Source: Anaerolineales bacterium UBA2200 (GTDB lineage: Bacteria; Chloroflexota; Anaerolineae; UBA2200). From it: a stretch of DNA of 64,000 nt. Below are positions 52,014 through 61,027 of the stretch, piece by piece (the stretch's first letter is position 1; the number at the start of each line of letters is the position of its first letter). The DNA lies in contig DCVA01000024.1 of NCBI GenBank assembly GCA_002327925.1, forward strand, positions 124,001-188,000, written 5' to 3'. The notes beneath the pieces are model-generated. The model did no database searches, was not told the origin of the DNA, and worked only from the letters and a program-made list of their open reading frames with translations. The position numbers and the translations under genes were made by a program.

Positions 52014-52412
52014 ATGAAGCCTCCCGTTCAGGCAACCAAGTGCCAGCAACGAGGCCAGGATCTGGTCGAGTTCGCACTGATCATCCCGCTCCTTCTCTTA
52101 TTGCTCTTCGCCATTGTCGACGGAGGGCGCGCCGTCTACGTGTATCACGTGGTCGCCAATTCGGCTCGAGAGGGAGCCAGGTTTGCTGCCGTCGGCACCA
52201 GGACGGAAGCTGAGGTCGCCTCCAGAGTGCTCACGTATGCCGTCGCGCTGGATCCGGCGCGCCTCTCTGTGACCCTTGGCCACCCAACCAATGACACGGT
52301 CCTGGTGGATGTGCGCTACGATTTCGACCTGATCACCCCGGTCGTTGCTCAGGCAATGGGGAGAGATACGCTGGCGTTACATAGCGCGGCGACGATGTAC
52401 ATCGGCTACTGA
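52014..52412 (+). CDS. TadE-like minor pseudopilin 2
   Basis: A 132-residue TadE/TadF-like protein, start one base after the preceding stop. The processing site is G14/Q15 with Glu +5 (QDLVEFALIIPLLLLLL), followed by the NSAREGARFAA motif. It is a paralog of the previous gene and likely forms a minor pilin heteromer with it. Confidence 0.88.
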   Translation: MKPPVQATKCQQRGQDLVEFALIIPLLLLLLFAIVDGGRAVYVYHVVANSAREGARFAAVGTRTEAEVASRVLTYAVALDPARLSVTLGHPTNDTVLVDVRYDFDLITPVVAQAMGRDTLALHSAATMYIGY

Positions 52413-53003
52413 CATGCGCCACCAGGCCGTGCGGTCCCGTTTGGCCGTGGATCGCTGGCTCAACTCAGCCCCCTCTCTGCACCTCCGTGTGTTCGGCACC
52501 CGGCGCGCCAATCATGCGGCCCAGTGAGCTCCGACAACCATCTCAGCCATCTTGGCCCCCGGGCCAAACCGTGTGCGGAGGGCAGTCCCTCGAGCGACAG
52601 AACGCTGCGGTGCCCGATGCGATATGGTCCGGCACGGCCAGCGACGTCTGTCGGCACACGCCGTGGCGGCCCGGCGTTTCCTGCGCCGACGTGTTGTAGT
52701 CGTGAGCACGGATTTGCCGTATCTATTCAACACGTGCTACGTCATCTGGGATGACAGCAGTGAGGCGAGCCAACTCGCAAGGCAGATCCCTGTTGCCTGA
52801 CCTGGTTGGCCCAGTGTGGACCATGCCGACCCGTTTCATGGCCCTGTCCTGTAACGGCAGAAGGTCCGAGAGGTTCATCGCCACTTCTCTCCGGGACCAG
52901 GTGATGGAGGTGGGCCGGTCGTGGATTTAGCTCGGCATGGGCGTTGTGTTATGGTTTGGGCATCAAGAGCCCCGGCACCTGGGGCCGGAGGGGACACGAA
53001 CAG
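52413..53003 (+). other. Gap in the tad locus without a recognisable gene
   Basis: 590 bases between the second pseudopilin and cpaB. One frame from ATG 52414 is interrupted by a TGA at 52525 and then stays open to 52800, but the composition (Arg-rich, little hydrophobic patterning) and lack of homology cues do not support a gene. In other tad loci a tadG-like gene can stand here, so a decayed remnant is possible. Confidence 0.4.
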
Positions 53004-53783
53004 ATGAAAAGACGTTCTGGATGCATCTGGATTGCGGCGGGGATGCTGATAGCGCTCACGGCCGGGCTGCTCGCGTACGCGGCGATTCGACGAGCATCTT
53101 CCCTTGTGCCGCTTGCACCCGAGGTTCCTACAGTCGACGTCGTGGTCGCGGCGCGCGCCCTGGCGATCCGCGGGCAGATCCAACCGGACGACGTAGAACT
53201 GCGCCGGGCCCCAGCGGACATCGTCCCGGAAAGCGCGGCTCGGAGATTGGACCAGGTCGTGGGATTATTGACGATGGTGCCCCTGGCGCCGGACGAGATG
53301 ATCTTGACAACGAACGTTGTCTCCCCCACGATGAAGGGAGAGCACGTAGCGTTCCTTATGGACCAGACCAAGGTGGCTATGGCCTTTCCCGCCAATGATC
53401 TGCTCAGCCGAAACGACCTGCTGAAGGCCGGAGACAGGGTGGATCTGCTGTACTCGCTGGACATCGAGGCAGGGGGCGAAGGCGAGGGCGGCGTGGTGAC
53501 CTTTAATGCACTGCAGAACCTGGAAGTGGCGGCGGTTGTCCATACGTACGACCTGGGGGTAGAGGTAAGCACCGAAGCGCGTGGCCGGGTTGTGGCCCCG
53601 CTGGCCATCATCTTTGCCCTGGATCCGCAGGATGCACTGGTGCTCAAACATCTGCAGGATACAGGCGCCACAGTGGACATCGTCTTGCGTGCGCCCGAAG
53701 CCACCCAGGTCATTGAGACTCAACCTGTGAACATCAACTATGTTATCGACCGCTACCGGATCCGTATCCCGGTGGAACCCTGA
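53004..53783 (+). CDS. cpaB: Flp pilus assembly protein CpaB/RcpC
   Basis: A 259-residue protein with one N-terminal membrane helix (IWIAAGMLIALTAGLLAYAA), a SAF domain (VVVAARALAIRGQIQPDDVELRR) and an RcpC-like C-terminal domain. The ATG at 53004 follows GGAGGGG. It works in the periplasm or cell wall with the Tad secretion system. Confidence 0.88.
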   Translation: MKRRSGCIWIAAGMLIALTAGLLAYAAIRRASSLVPLAPEVPTVDVVVAARALAIRGQIQPDDVELRRAPADIVPESAARRLDQVVGLLTMVPLAPDEMILTTNVVSPTMKGEHVAFLMDQTKVAMAFPANDLLSRNDLLKAGDRVDLLYSLDIEAGGEGEGGVVTFNALQNLEVAAVVHTYDLGVEVSTEARGRVVAPLAIIFALDPQDALVLKHLQDTGATVDIVLRAPEATQVIETQPVNINYVIDRYRIRIPVEP

Positions 53784-53793
53784 GAGGGACCCC

Positions 53794-54948
53794 TTGTCAC
53801 CGACGATCCTGGTCATCGATCATGATGTCGACGTTGCTGAGAATATCCAGCGCACCCTGAGCGCCGAAGGCTATGAAGTTCTCACCGCCATCACCGGCCA
53901 GGCGGGCGTCGTACTGGCAGAGCTGAACCGGCCCCGCCTGATCCTGCTCGATATCGACTTGCCGGACGTGGATGGCTACGAGGTTTGTCGAACCATCCGT
54001 GCTGTTCCCTCCACGGCCATGATCCCCATTCTGATTTGCTCTACCCGCACTGAGGTCGCCGACAAGGTTGCCGGATTTAAGGCGGGCGCCAACGACTTTA
54101 TCGTCAAGCCGGTGGCTTCTGCGGAACTTGTGGCGCGAGTCAAGGCCGCCCTGCGTACGGAAGAGAAGAGCATTGGGCACATCGTCACCCTCTGGGGCGC
54201 CAAAGGCGGTGTCGGTACCTCTACCCTTGCGGCCAACCTCGCGATTGCCATGCGCACCAAGAGTGCCCGGCGCGTCACCCTGGTGGATGCCTCTACATGT
54301 GGCGGCACACTGGCCGTGATGCTCAACCTCGCTCCCCAGCACACAGTCGGCGACCTGCTGCCGCGGCTCGATCAGCTCGACGCAGAACTGCTGGCTTCCG
54401 TACTGTCTTCGCACTCGTCCGACATCCGCGTACTCGCCTCGCAGCCCTGGGCTCAAGATTCTTCGAGCGTTCAGCCGGACCAATGGGAACGCATCATTGG
54501 CTGGTTGCAGGAGGCCTGCGAGTTCCTGGTCATCGACACGGCTCCTTCACTGGATGCGACCACTCTCGCGGTGCTGCAGCTCTCCGAACCGATTCTGGTG
54601 CTCACACCGGAGATGACCGCCCTGCGTAACGCCCATTTGTTCCTGCAGACGGTCTCGACCTGGAACCGGGACTTCAAACCCATCGTCGTTCTGAACCGCT
54701 ATCCGTGCAAGGGCGGGCTCCAGCTTCGCGACATTGAAGCTGCACTGCAGACCAACGTCAGCGCGCAGATCTGCAACGACGAACCCCTGGTCACCTACTC
54801 CATCAACCGCGGTATTCCATTGATCATGAGCCACCCCAAGAGTTCAGTGGCCCAGGGGATCATTCGTCTGTCCGACATCGTGATGAACCGGTTGGCCAAG
54901 AAGCGGCCGGCCCCTGCAATCGCCAGTGCCGTTCTCGGGCATGGATAG
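53794..54948 (+). CDS. tadZ: TadZ/CpaE: receiver domain fused to MinD-like ATPase
   Basis: A 384-residue protein from TTG 53794 (GAGAGGG upstream). The first 120 residues are a response-regulator receiver with the Asp in LLDIDLPDVDG and KPVASAEL. The second part is a ParA/MinD ATPase with deviant Walker A GAKGGVGTST. TadZ positions the Tad machinery at its site in the cell. The intact receiver Asp suggests that phosphorylation might matter, whereas many TadZ receivers are atypical. Confidence 0.9.
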   Translation: MSPTILVIDHDVDVAENIQRTLSAEGYEVLTAITGQAGVVLAELNRPRLILLDIDLPDVDGYEVCRTIRAVPSTAMIPILICSTRTEVADKVAGFKAGANDFIVKPVASAELVARVKAALRTEEKSIGHIVTLWGAKGGVGTSTLAANLAIAMRTKSARRVTLVDASTCGGTLAVMLNLAPQHTVGDLLPRLDQLDAELLASVLSSHSSDIRVLASQPWAQDSSSVQPDQWERIIGWLQEACEFLVIDTAPSLDATTLAVLQLSEPILVLTPEMTALRNAHLFLQTVSTWNRDFKPIVVLNRYPCKGGLQLRDIEAALQTNVSAQICNDEPLVTYSINRGIPLIMSHPKSSVAQGIIRLSDIVMNRLAKKRPAPAIASAVLGHG

Positions 54949-54962
54949 GCGAGAGGGATGGC

Positions 54963-55664
54963 ATGATGTGGCTCGCTGCGCTGCTCGGGGCTCTCTGTGG
55001 ATTGCTCCTCGACGCCCTGGCCGATTGGCTGCCTCCGCGCGTCGTGGACCAGGACGACCCGTCGACGGGCGATCCCTCGTCTCGCTTGCCCGGCGCCCAG
55101 ATTCACCCACGTTGCGGTCTGCGTAGCGTGCTGCTCACGTTCGGGTCGACTGCCCTGACCGTCTACCTGCATGGCCGGTACGCCTGGAGCCTTGCCTTCC
55201 TGGCGCAGTCGATCTCCTGCTGGCTTCTGCTGCTGATCGCCGTCATAGACCTGGAGCACAGCCTGGTGCCAAATGTGCTGGTTCTGGCCGGCCTGGCTCA
55301 GGCACTGGCGTTCGACCTCATCCTGCCGCGGTCCAATCTCAAGGGAGCGCTGCTGGGCGCATCCTTCGGGGGAGGGGTGTTCTTGATCCTCGCCATCGTC
55401 GGTCGTGGTGCTCTCGGCCCAGGGGATGTGAAACTCGCCGTCCTGATCGGCATGCTGACCGGGTTTCCCTGGGTAGTCCAGGCGCTAACGCTCGGAATCC
55501 TGATCGGAGGGCTCGCTGCCGCGATCTTGCTGGTCACCCGTGTCCGTGGACCCAAACAGTACATCCCCTATGCGCCATATTTGGTCGCCGGTTGCCTGAG
55601 CACACTCCTGTTCGGCCAACGAATCGCCGAATGGTTTGGCCGCTTCTCGGGGGTGGGAGGTTGA
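54963..55664 (+). CDS. tadV: Prepilin peptidase (TadV/CpaA, A24 family)
   Basis: A 233-residue membrane protease. The two catalytic Asp are visible in AVIDLEHSLVPN and GALGPGDVKLAVLIG (GxGD motif). It cleaves Flp and TadE-type prepilins at the Gly/Gln sites noted for the three substrates above. No N-terminal methylase cysteine cluster is seen, as expected for TadV. Confidence 0.92.
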   Translation: MMWLAALLGALCGLLLDALADWLPPRVVDQDDPSTGDPSSRLPGAQIHPRCGLRSVLLTFGSTALTVYLHGRYAWSLAFLAQSISCWLLLLIAVIDLEHSLVPNVLVLAGLAQALAFDLILPRSNLKGALLGASFGGGVFLILAIVGRGALGPGDVKLAVLIGMLTGFPWVVQALTLGILIGGLAAAILLVTRVRGPKQYIPYAPYLVAGCLSTLLFGQRIAEWFGRFSGVGG

Positions 55665-55666
55665 GC

Positions 55667-56632
55667 ATGACACCCTTGATCGGGTTGGCCGCTCTAGGCA
55701 TCGCAGTGGGGGTCCTGCTGGTGTTCGTCGGGTTGGGTCGTGCCATCGAGCCGCAGGAGTCGGTGGCATCACGGCTCGACATCCTGACACCGCAACCTCT
55801 GCCCACCTACGATGCCGACCACACCGAAAGGACTCGCTGGCTCCACCCCATTGTTGAAACCCTGGGCCGGCTCATCTCGGGACGCCGCTTCGCAGCATCA
55901 ATGGCCACCGACCTTGCCCGCGCCAACCTGCCGCTGACCGTTCCGGAATATGCCTTGCTTCACCTGGCTGTGGCGGCCCTGTTGTTCCTCGTCGTCCTTG
56001 TTTTGACCAGGCAGTTGCTGCTGGGCATGCTGGCTGCCGTTATCGGGCTGTTCCTGCCGCGTGTCTACGTCAGGCGCCGGGAGGCAAAGCGCCTGGTCGC
56101 CTTTCAAGACCAGCTTCCGGACGTGTTGACACTTCTGGTTGGCTCGTTGCGCAGCGGTTACGGCATCACCATAGCAATGGACACGGTGGCCAAGCAGATG
56201 CCTCCGCCCTCAGGCGAGGAGTTCGGGCGCGTGGTGAGAGAGGTTGGCCTCGGAGTGTCGGCCACCCAGGCCATGCAGAACCTCGTGCGCCGCGTGAGAA
56301 GCGACGACCTGGATTTGGTGGTCACGGCCATTTCCATCCAGTACGAGGTCGGCGGAAATCTGGCGACGATTCTGGAGACCATCAGCGGAACGATTCGCGA
56401 CCGCATCCGCCTGAAGGGCCAGTTACGCGTTCTGACCGCCCAGCAGAGCATGCAGAGGACTATTCTGACTTTGCTGCCGGTTGCGATCGGCTTGATCGTC
56501 TACGTCCTGAACCCTGAGTACATCCTTGCCCTCTTTACGCCCGGGTGGACTCTGTTGATCCCCATTACGGCGGTGGTCCTGGTTATTCTCGGCAGCCTGG
56601 TGATGGGCAAGCTCAGCAAAGTGGAGTTCTAG
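55667..56632 (+). CDS. tadB: Tad platform protein TadB
   Basis: A 321-residue T2SF-type membrane protein. Two N-terminal helices, one long cytoplasmic domain with QLPDVLTLLVGSLRSGYGITIAMD, and two C-terminal helices. The ATG at 55667 lies 2 bases after the tadV stop, with GGGAGG upstream. It forms the inner-membrane platform with TadC. Confidence 0.92.
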   Translation: MTPLIGLAALGIAVGVLLVFVGLGRAIEPQESVASRLDILTPQPLPTYDADHTERTRWLHPIVETLGRLISGRRFAASMATDLARANLPLTVPEYALLHLAVAALLFLVVLVLTRQLLLGMLAAVIGLFLPRVYVRRREAKRLVAFQDQLPDVLTLLVGSLRSGYGITIAMDTVAKQMPPPSGEEFGRVVREVGLGVSATQAMQNLVRRVRSDDLDLVVTAISIQYEVGGNLATILETISGTIRDRIRLKGQLRVLTAQQSMQRTILTLLPVAIGLIVYVLNPEYILALFTPGWTLLIPITAVVLVILGSLVMGKLSKVEF

Positions 56633-56645
56633 GAATGGAGCGCGA

Positions 56646-57581
56646 ATGAGTTCGACGGCGATCAGTCTATTTGTCGGCTCACTGGCGATGGTCAGTGCCA
56701 TTCTTGTGCTTTTCGGTTTGCGCAGGTTGGCCCACGGCGAGACGCCCAAGCAGCAACTGGAACGTCTGATGGCCAGCCCCCATCCTGCCGAACAGGCGGA
56801 GCTGGAACAGAGCTTTGCTGATCGGGTGCTCAGACCCTGGCTGCGGCGTCAGATGCGAGCAGCGGGCAGCCTTGCCCCGTCGCACAACATCGAACGCATG
56901 CGGACCGACCTGGTTCGCGCCGGTCACCCCTACAATCTCGGCGTGCTGGATTTCCTGGGAGCCAAGCTTCTGCTGGCCCTGGTTGTGGGGGTGGCAGTGT
57001 TCTACGCCCTGAGTCGCAGCCGAGGGCCGGCATTTCAGACAATCGTGCTTGCGGTCCTGGCAACAGCTATAGGCTTCTTGGCGCCCGATTTCTGGCTGGG
57101 CTCGCGGGTACGCAAGCGCAAGGGCGAGATACGCCGCAGCCTGCCTGATGCCCTGGACATGTTGACCATCTGCGTGGATGCCGGTTCCGGACTCGACTCG
57201 GGGATGCTCAAGATCAGCGAAAAGTGGCAGAATGCCATCGCCACCGAATTCGGCAAGGTGGTGGCCGAGGTGCGCATCGGGCTTAGCAGGCGCGAGGCAC
57301 TGCAGAACCTGGCCTGGCGCACCAATGTAGAGGAGGTCGGAAGCTTTACCGCCGTCCTGACCCAGGCCGAGCAGTACGGGCTCAGTATTGCCACCGTGTT
57401 GCATACCCAGTCAGAGCAAATGCGCATCCGGCGCTGGCAGCGTGCCGAGGAAGAGGCACGCAGGGTTCCGATCAAGCTGCTGTTCCCGTTGATCTTTATG
57501 ATCTTCCCTGCCCTGTTGGCTGTGTCAATAGGACCTGCGATTCCGATTGTAGTGCGCACATTCAGCAACCTCGCGCGTTAG
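56646..57581 (+). CDS. tadC: Tad platform protein TadC
   Basis: A 311-residue T2SF-type protein, with the cytoplasmic RRSLPDALDMLTICVDAGSGL and a RREALQNLAWRTNVEE motif. It pairs with TadB to drive pilus extension together with the ATPase TadA. It begins 13 bases after tadB. Confidence 0.92.
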   Translation: MSSTAISLFVGSLAMVSAILVLFGLRRLAHGETPKQQLERLMASPHPAEQAELEQSFADRVLRPWLRRQMRAAGSLAPSHNIERMRTDLVRAGHPYNLGVLDFLGAKLLLALVVGVAVFYALSRSRGPAFQTIVLAVLATAIGFLAPDFWLGSRVRKRKGEIRRSLPDALDMLTICVDAGSGLDSGMLKISEKWQNAIATEFGKVVAEVRIGLSRREALQNLAWRTNVEEVGSFTAVLTQAEQYGLSIATVLHTQSEQMRIRRWQRAEEEARRVPIKLLFPLIFMIFPALLAVSIGPAIPIVVRTFSNLAR

Positions 57582-57611
57582 CGACTTGAATGCCATAGAA
57601 TGGGGTCAGCC

Positions 57612-59228
57612 ATGGAAGAACAACCGATGATGCAAATCGATCCGCAACCAGAGAGACAGGAGCAAGAGGTCGAGGCTCTCTACCAGGAGAGTCTGATGGA
57701 TTTCCAGAACGGCCGCTGGGACAAGGCCGCGGTGGGCTTTGAGGGGGTGCTGCGCCTGCAGCCCGAGCACGCGGCCGCGCGAGCTTTTCTCGACGAGACC
57801 CGACTGAAGGCCTCGTTGGAGCAGTCACAGCCGAAGCCGAAACGTGCCCTGCTCTCCGGCCGTCTGCGCTGGGTGCTGCTGTTGCTCAGCCTGGCCGTGC
57901 TCGCAGCGGTCGCCGTGCCTGCTGCTCGCTATCTCTACAACAGATGGGTCACCCCGCAGCAAGCCACGCAACAGGCTCTGCAGGAACGCGCCGCCCGCGA
58001 AACGCGTGCCTATCAACTCCTGGCCAATCGTGATTACACCGGTGCTGAGAAAGAGTTCAACGATCTTCTTGCTACCGAGCCGGACAACTCAGCCTGGTCT
58101 GTAGCCTTGCAGCAGGTACAACAGAGACGTTCCCTGGACGAAAACTACGCCCAGGCTGAGGCGGCCATAGCTGCCAAGGATTGGCCGACCGCCGAGTCCG
58201 TCCTGCAGGGCGTGATCGCCGTGGACCCCAAGTACGGCGACGCGCAGTTCAAGCTGATGCACGTTCAGCAGCAGGCCGCACTGAGCTCCGCGTTTGCGAA
58301 GGCCGAACTCGCTTTTGCAGCAGGCGAGTGGGCCCAGGCCGCCATGGCCTACGAGGATCTGGTCGACATGAATGCCGACTACGAAAAGGCGACTGTCGCC
58401 ACACGTCTTTTCGACTGCTACTTCCAGCAAGCCACAGAGTTGGTCGAGACAAGCAAAGGTAGTCTGGAGGCACTCGTTGAAGCCAAAGGGCTCCTGCAAA
58501 AAGCTCTCTCTCTGCGGCCGCAGCATGAACTGGCGTCGTTGCAGGTATCCCTGGCCGACAAGTACCTGGAGGCTCAGAAACTGATCATCGTTGGTGATCG
58601 GCCCGCCGCTGAAACCATCCTGAGATGGGTAGTTGAGCAGCAGCCGACCTATGCGGGTGGCAATGCGGCGCTTCTGCTCAGGGGAAGCGCGCCCACACCG
58701 GTGCCCAGCCCCACACCCATCCCAGCTGCTGCCACTCCGGAACTGCCCGCGCCAACTCCATCCGAACCGGCACCTGGCCCAACGAAACCCGCACCCGTCG
58801 TGGTCGTCGAGCCAGAGAGCGAGTTCCTGCGCCAGTTCGCGCTGTCCATGCGCGAGGGCGACCAGGCTATGGCACAGGGGGACTCTGCTGCGGCCGAAAA
58901 GAGCTACCGTGCCGCTGCCGCAGCTGCCCTGCACGGCGGATCCGATTCCGCGCGCTTCCTGTTCGTGTCCTATGTCAAACTGGGAACCGCTGTGGGAAAG
59001 AAGGGGGACCTCGCCGGAGCGGCGGATCTCGTCAAGACCGCCCTGAGCATCATCACCAGAAGCGCTACCGCCATCCCGGCAGAGCTGTACGAAAGCGCCA
59101 TCCAGCAGGGCGACGCAAAGGCGGCGAATGGTGATTTCCTCGCCGCGCTCAGGGCCTACGATCCGGCCGTTCAGGTGATCGCGGGCAAATGCAACTGCGG
59201 GCTGGAGAAGTGGAGCATCGTGCCATGA
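57612..59228 (+). CDS. Membrane-anchored TPR-repeat protein in the tad locus
   Basis: About 538 residues. A first TPR-like unit (YQESLMDFQNGRWDKAAVGFEGVL) precedes a membrane helix (about 85-105: WVLLLLSLAVLAAVAVPAA). Several further TPR-like repeats follow outside, then a Pro/Thr-rich linker (about 357-395) and a final TPR-like pair. It sits between tadC and tadA, in the place where tadD-like TPR proteins occur in other loci, and overlaps tadA by four bases. It probably serves as an assembly scaffold. Confidence 0.8.
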   Translation: MEEQPMMQIDPQPERQEQEVEALYQESLMDFQNGRWDKAAVGFEGVLRLQPEHAAARAFLDETRLKASLEQSQPKPKRALLSGRLRWVLLLLSLAVLAAVAVPAARYLYNRWVTPQQATQQALQERAARETRAYQLLANRDYTGAEKEFNDLLATEPDNSAWSVALQQVQQRRSLDENYAQAEAAIAAKDWPTAESVLQGVIAVDPKYGDAQFKLMHVQQQAALSSAFAKAELAFAAGEWAQAAMAYEDLVDMNADYEKATVATRLFDCYFQQATELVETSKGSLEALVEAKGLLQKALSLRPQHELASLQVSLADKYLEAQKLIIVGDRPAAETILRWVVEQQPTYAGGNAALLLRGSAPTPVPSPTPIPAAATPELPAPTPSEPAPGPTKPAPVVVVEPESEFLRQFALSMREGDQAMAQGDSAAAEKSYRAAAAAALHGGSDSARFLFVSYVKLGTAVGKKGDLAGAADLVKTALSIITRSATAIPAELYESAIQQGDAKAANGDFLAALRAYDPAVQVIAGKCNCGLEKWSIVP

Positions 59229-60565
59229 CCCTGCTGAACCGGCCGGCCGGCGTCGCCTTGGGCAACCCACGACCAAACGGTTCGACCGCCAGAGTGGAGC
59301 CCAAACTGGCGACGCGGATCAGAGACAAGGTGCTAGCTCGTCTTGATCCACAGTTGGACATCTCGAACATCACCGTAGTTCGCCGCACGATAGAGGCCCT
59401 ATTCCCCAAGGTCGTGGAGGAGGAAAACGCCGCCATCAGCAGGACCGAGCGCGTACTCCTGCTGGAGCAGGTGCTTGCCGACATCCTTGGTCTTGGTCCG
59501 ATCGAACCTCTGCTTCGGGACGACTCCGTTACCGAGATCATGGTCAACGGACCTCGCAAGATCTATGTCGAACGTTCTGGCAGGATCGAAAGGACAGACT
59601 ACGTCTTTGAGAACGAGGAGCACCTGCTGCGCATCATCGACCGGATCGTCGCGCCGCTGGGTCGCCGTGTGGACGAATCGTCGCCTATGGTCGACGCCCG
59701 TCTGCCCGACGGCTCGCGCGTCAACGTCACGATCCCGCCCATCTCGCTGGTTGGCCCTGTGCTCACGATCCGCAAGTTCTCGCACATTCCGTTCACCGAC
59801 GCAGACCTGCAGTCCTTTGGCACCATCACTCCCGAGTTCATCCAGCTCTCCAGGGCTGCCGTGGAAGCTCGCCTCAACACCATCATCTCCGGAGGCACCG
59901 GCTCCGGCAAGACCACGCTGCTGAACGTACTGTCCGGCTACATTCCCTCCCGCGAGCGCATCGTGACCATTGAAGACGCGGCGGAACTACAGCTCAAGCA
60001 GGAGCATGTAGTTACCCTGGAGGCCCGCCCCCCGAACATCGAGGGCAAGGGGCAGGTTACCATCCGCGACCTGGTGATCAATGCCCTGCGTATGAGACCA
60101 GACCGCATCGTCGTCGGAGAGGCCCGCGGCGGCGAGGCGCTCGACATGCTTCAGGCCATGAACACCGGCCACGACGGAAGCCTGAGCACGCTGCACGCCA
60201 ACACAGCCCGTGACGCCCTTCGTAGACTGGAGACCATGGTGCTTATGTCGGGCATGGACCTTCCGTTGCGAGCCGTACGCGAGCAGATCTCTTCGGCCAT
60301 TGACTGCATCATCCACCTTGAGCGCATGAGCGACGGCGCTCGTCGTGTGGTCCAGGTAGCCGAGGTCCAGGGTATGGAGGGCGATGTCGTCGTCATGCAG
60401 GACATCATGCGCTTTGAGTACACGGGCCACAAGGATGGCCGGATCATGGGCCATCTCAACCCGACGGGAATCCGGCCCAAATTCGCCGACAAGATCGATA
60501 AGGCTGGCATCCGGCTTCCGGGCAATATCTTTGGCGCCGGCGTGGACGCACTGATTCGCAGATGA
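59225..60565 (+). CDS. tadA: Tad pilus assembly ATPase TadA (CpaF)
   Basis: A 446-residue secretion ATPase. Walker A is GGTGSGKTTLLN, the Asp box VTIEDAAELQ, Walker B LRMRPDRIVVGEARGGE and the His box STLHANTARDALRRLE. It starts by a four-base overlap with the TPR gene. It powers extension and possibly retraction of the Flp pilus. In most tad loci it precedes tadB; here it follows tadC and the TPR gene. Confidence 0.95.
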   Translation: MTLLNRPAGVALGNPRPNGSTARVEPKLATRIRDKVLARLDPQLDISNITVVRRTIEALFPKVVEEENAAISRTERVLLLEQVLADILGLGPIEPLLRDDSVTEIMVNGPRKIYVERSGRIERTDYVFENEEHLLRIIDRIVAPLGRRVDESSPMVDARLPDGSRVNVTIPPISLVGPVLTIRKFSHIPFTDADLQSFGTITPEFIQLSRAAVEARLNTIISGGTGSGKTTLLNVLSGYIPSRERIVTIEDAAELQLKQEHVVTLEARPPNIEGKGQVTIRDLVINALRMRPDRIVVGEARGGEALDMLQAMNTGHDGSLSTLHANTARDALRRLETMVLMSGMDLPLRAVREQISSAIDCIIHLERMSDGARRVVQVAEVQGMEGDVVVMQDIMRFEYTGHKDGRIMGHLNPTGIRPKFADKIDKAGIRLPGNIFGAGVDALIRR

Positions 60566-60930
60566 AGCTGGTTGCGTATCGCACCACCGCCTTCGGACAG
60601 GCACTCGAGCCACAGTTCGTGGTCGAGGAGCTCGAAGTGTCGGAGGCCATGGGGAAGCGCACACGCGGGCTAATCGGCCACGCGCCGCTCAAGCCCGGAC
60701 AGGGTATGGTGCTCCGCCCCTGCCGTTGGATTCACATGTTCGGCATGTCTTTCGCCATCGACGTGCTCTACGTCAACCGACGCGGCCGCATCGTCGCCGT
60801 CAGCGAGAATCTACGCCCCAATCGCATTGACCGCCCGGTTCTGCAGGCCGCGTATGTTGTTGAGCTTCCCAGCGGTGCCATTCGCAATGCTGGCCTCCAC
60901 GTGGGAGACTCTGTACAGGTCGAGCCTTGA
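60562..60930 (+). CDS. DUF192-family protein
   Basis: A 122-residue protein overlapping the tadA stop by four bases. It contains RTRGLIGHAPLKPGQGMVL and HMFGMSFAIDVLYVN, the DUF192 signature. Small DUF192 proteins often end tad operons in Chloroflexota and related phyla; the function is unknown. It has no signal peptide. Confidence 0.88.
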   Translation: MKLVAYRTTAFGQALEPQFVVEELEVSEAMGKRTRGLIGHAPLKPGQGMVLRPCRWIHMFGMSFAIDVLYVNRRGRIVAVSENLRPNRIDRPVLQAAYVVELPSGAIRNAGLHVGDSVQVEP

Positions 60931-61027
60931 CCACCTGGCACTCAGCACCCTCCATGCTGCAGCGTCCGCGTCTGAGCGGTACCCTCAATCGCTGCGACCG
61001 GGCGACAGACCGTCCCGAAGCTCTGCA

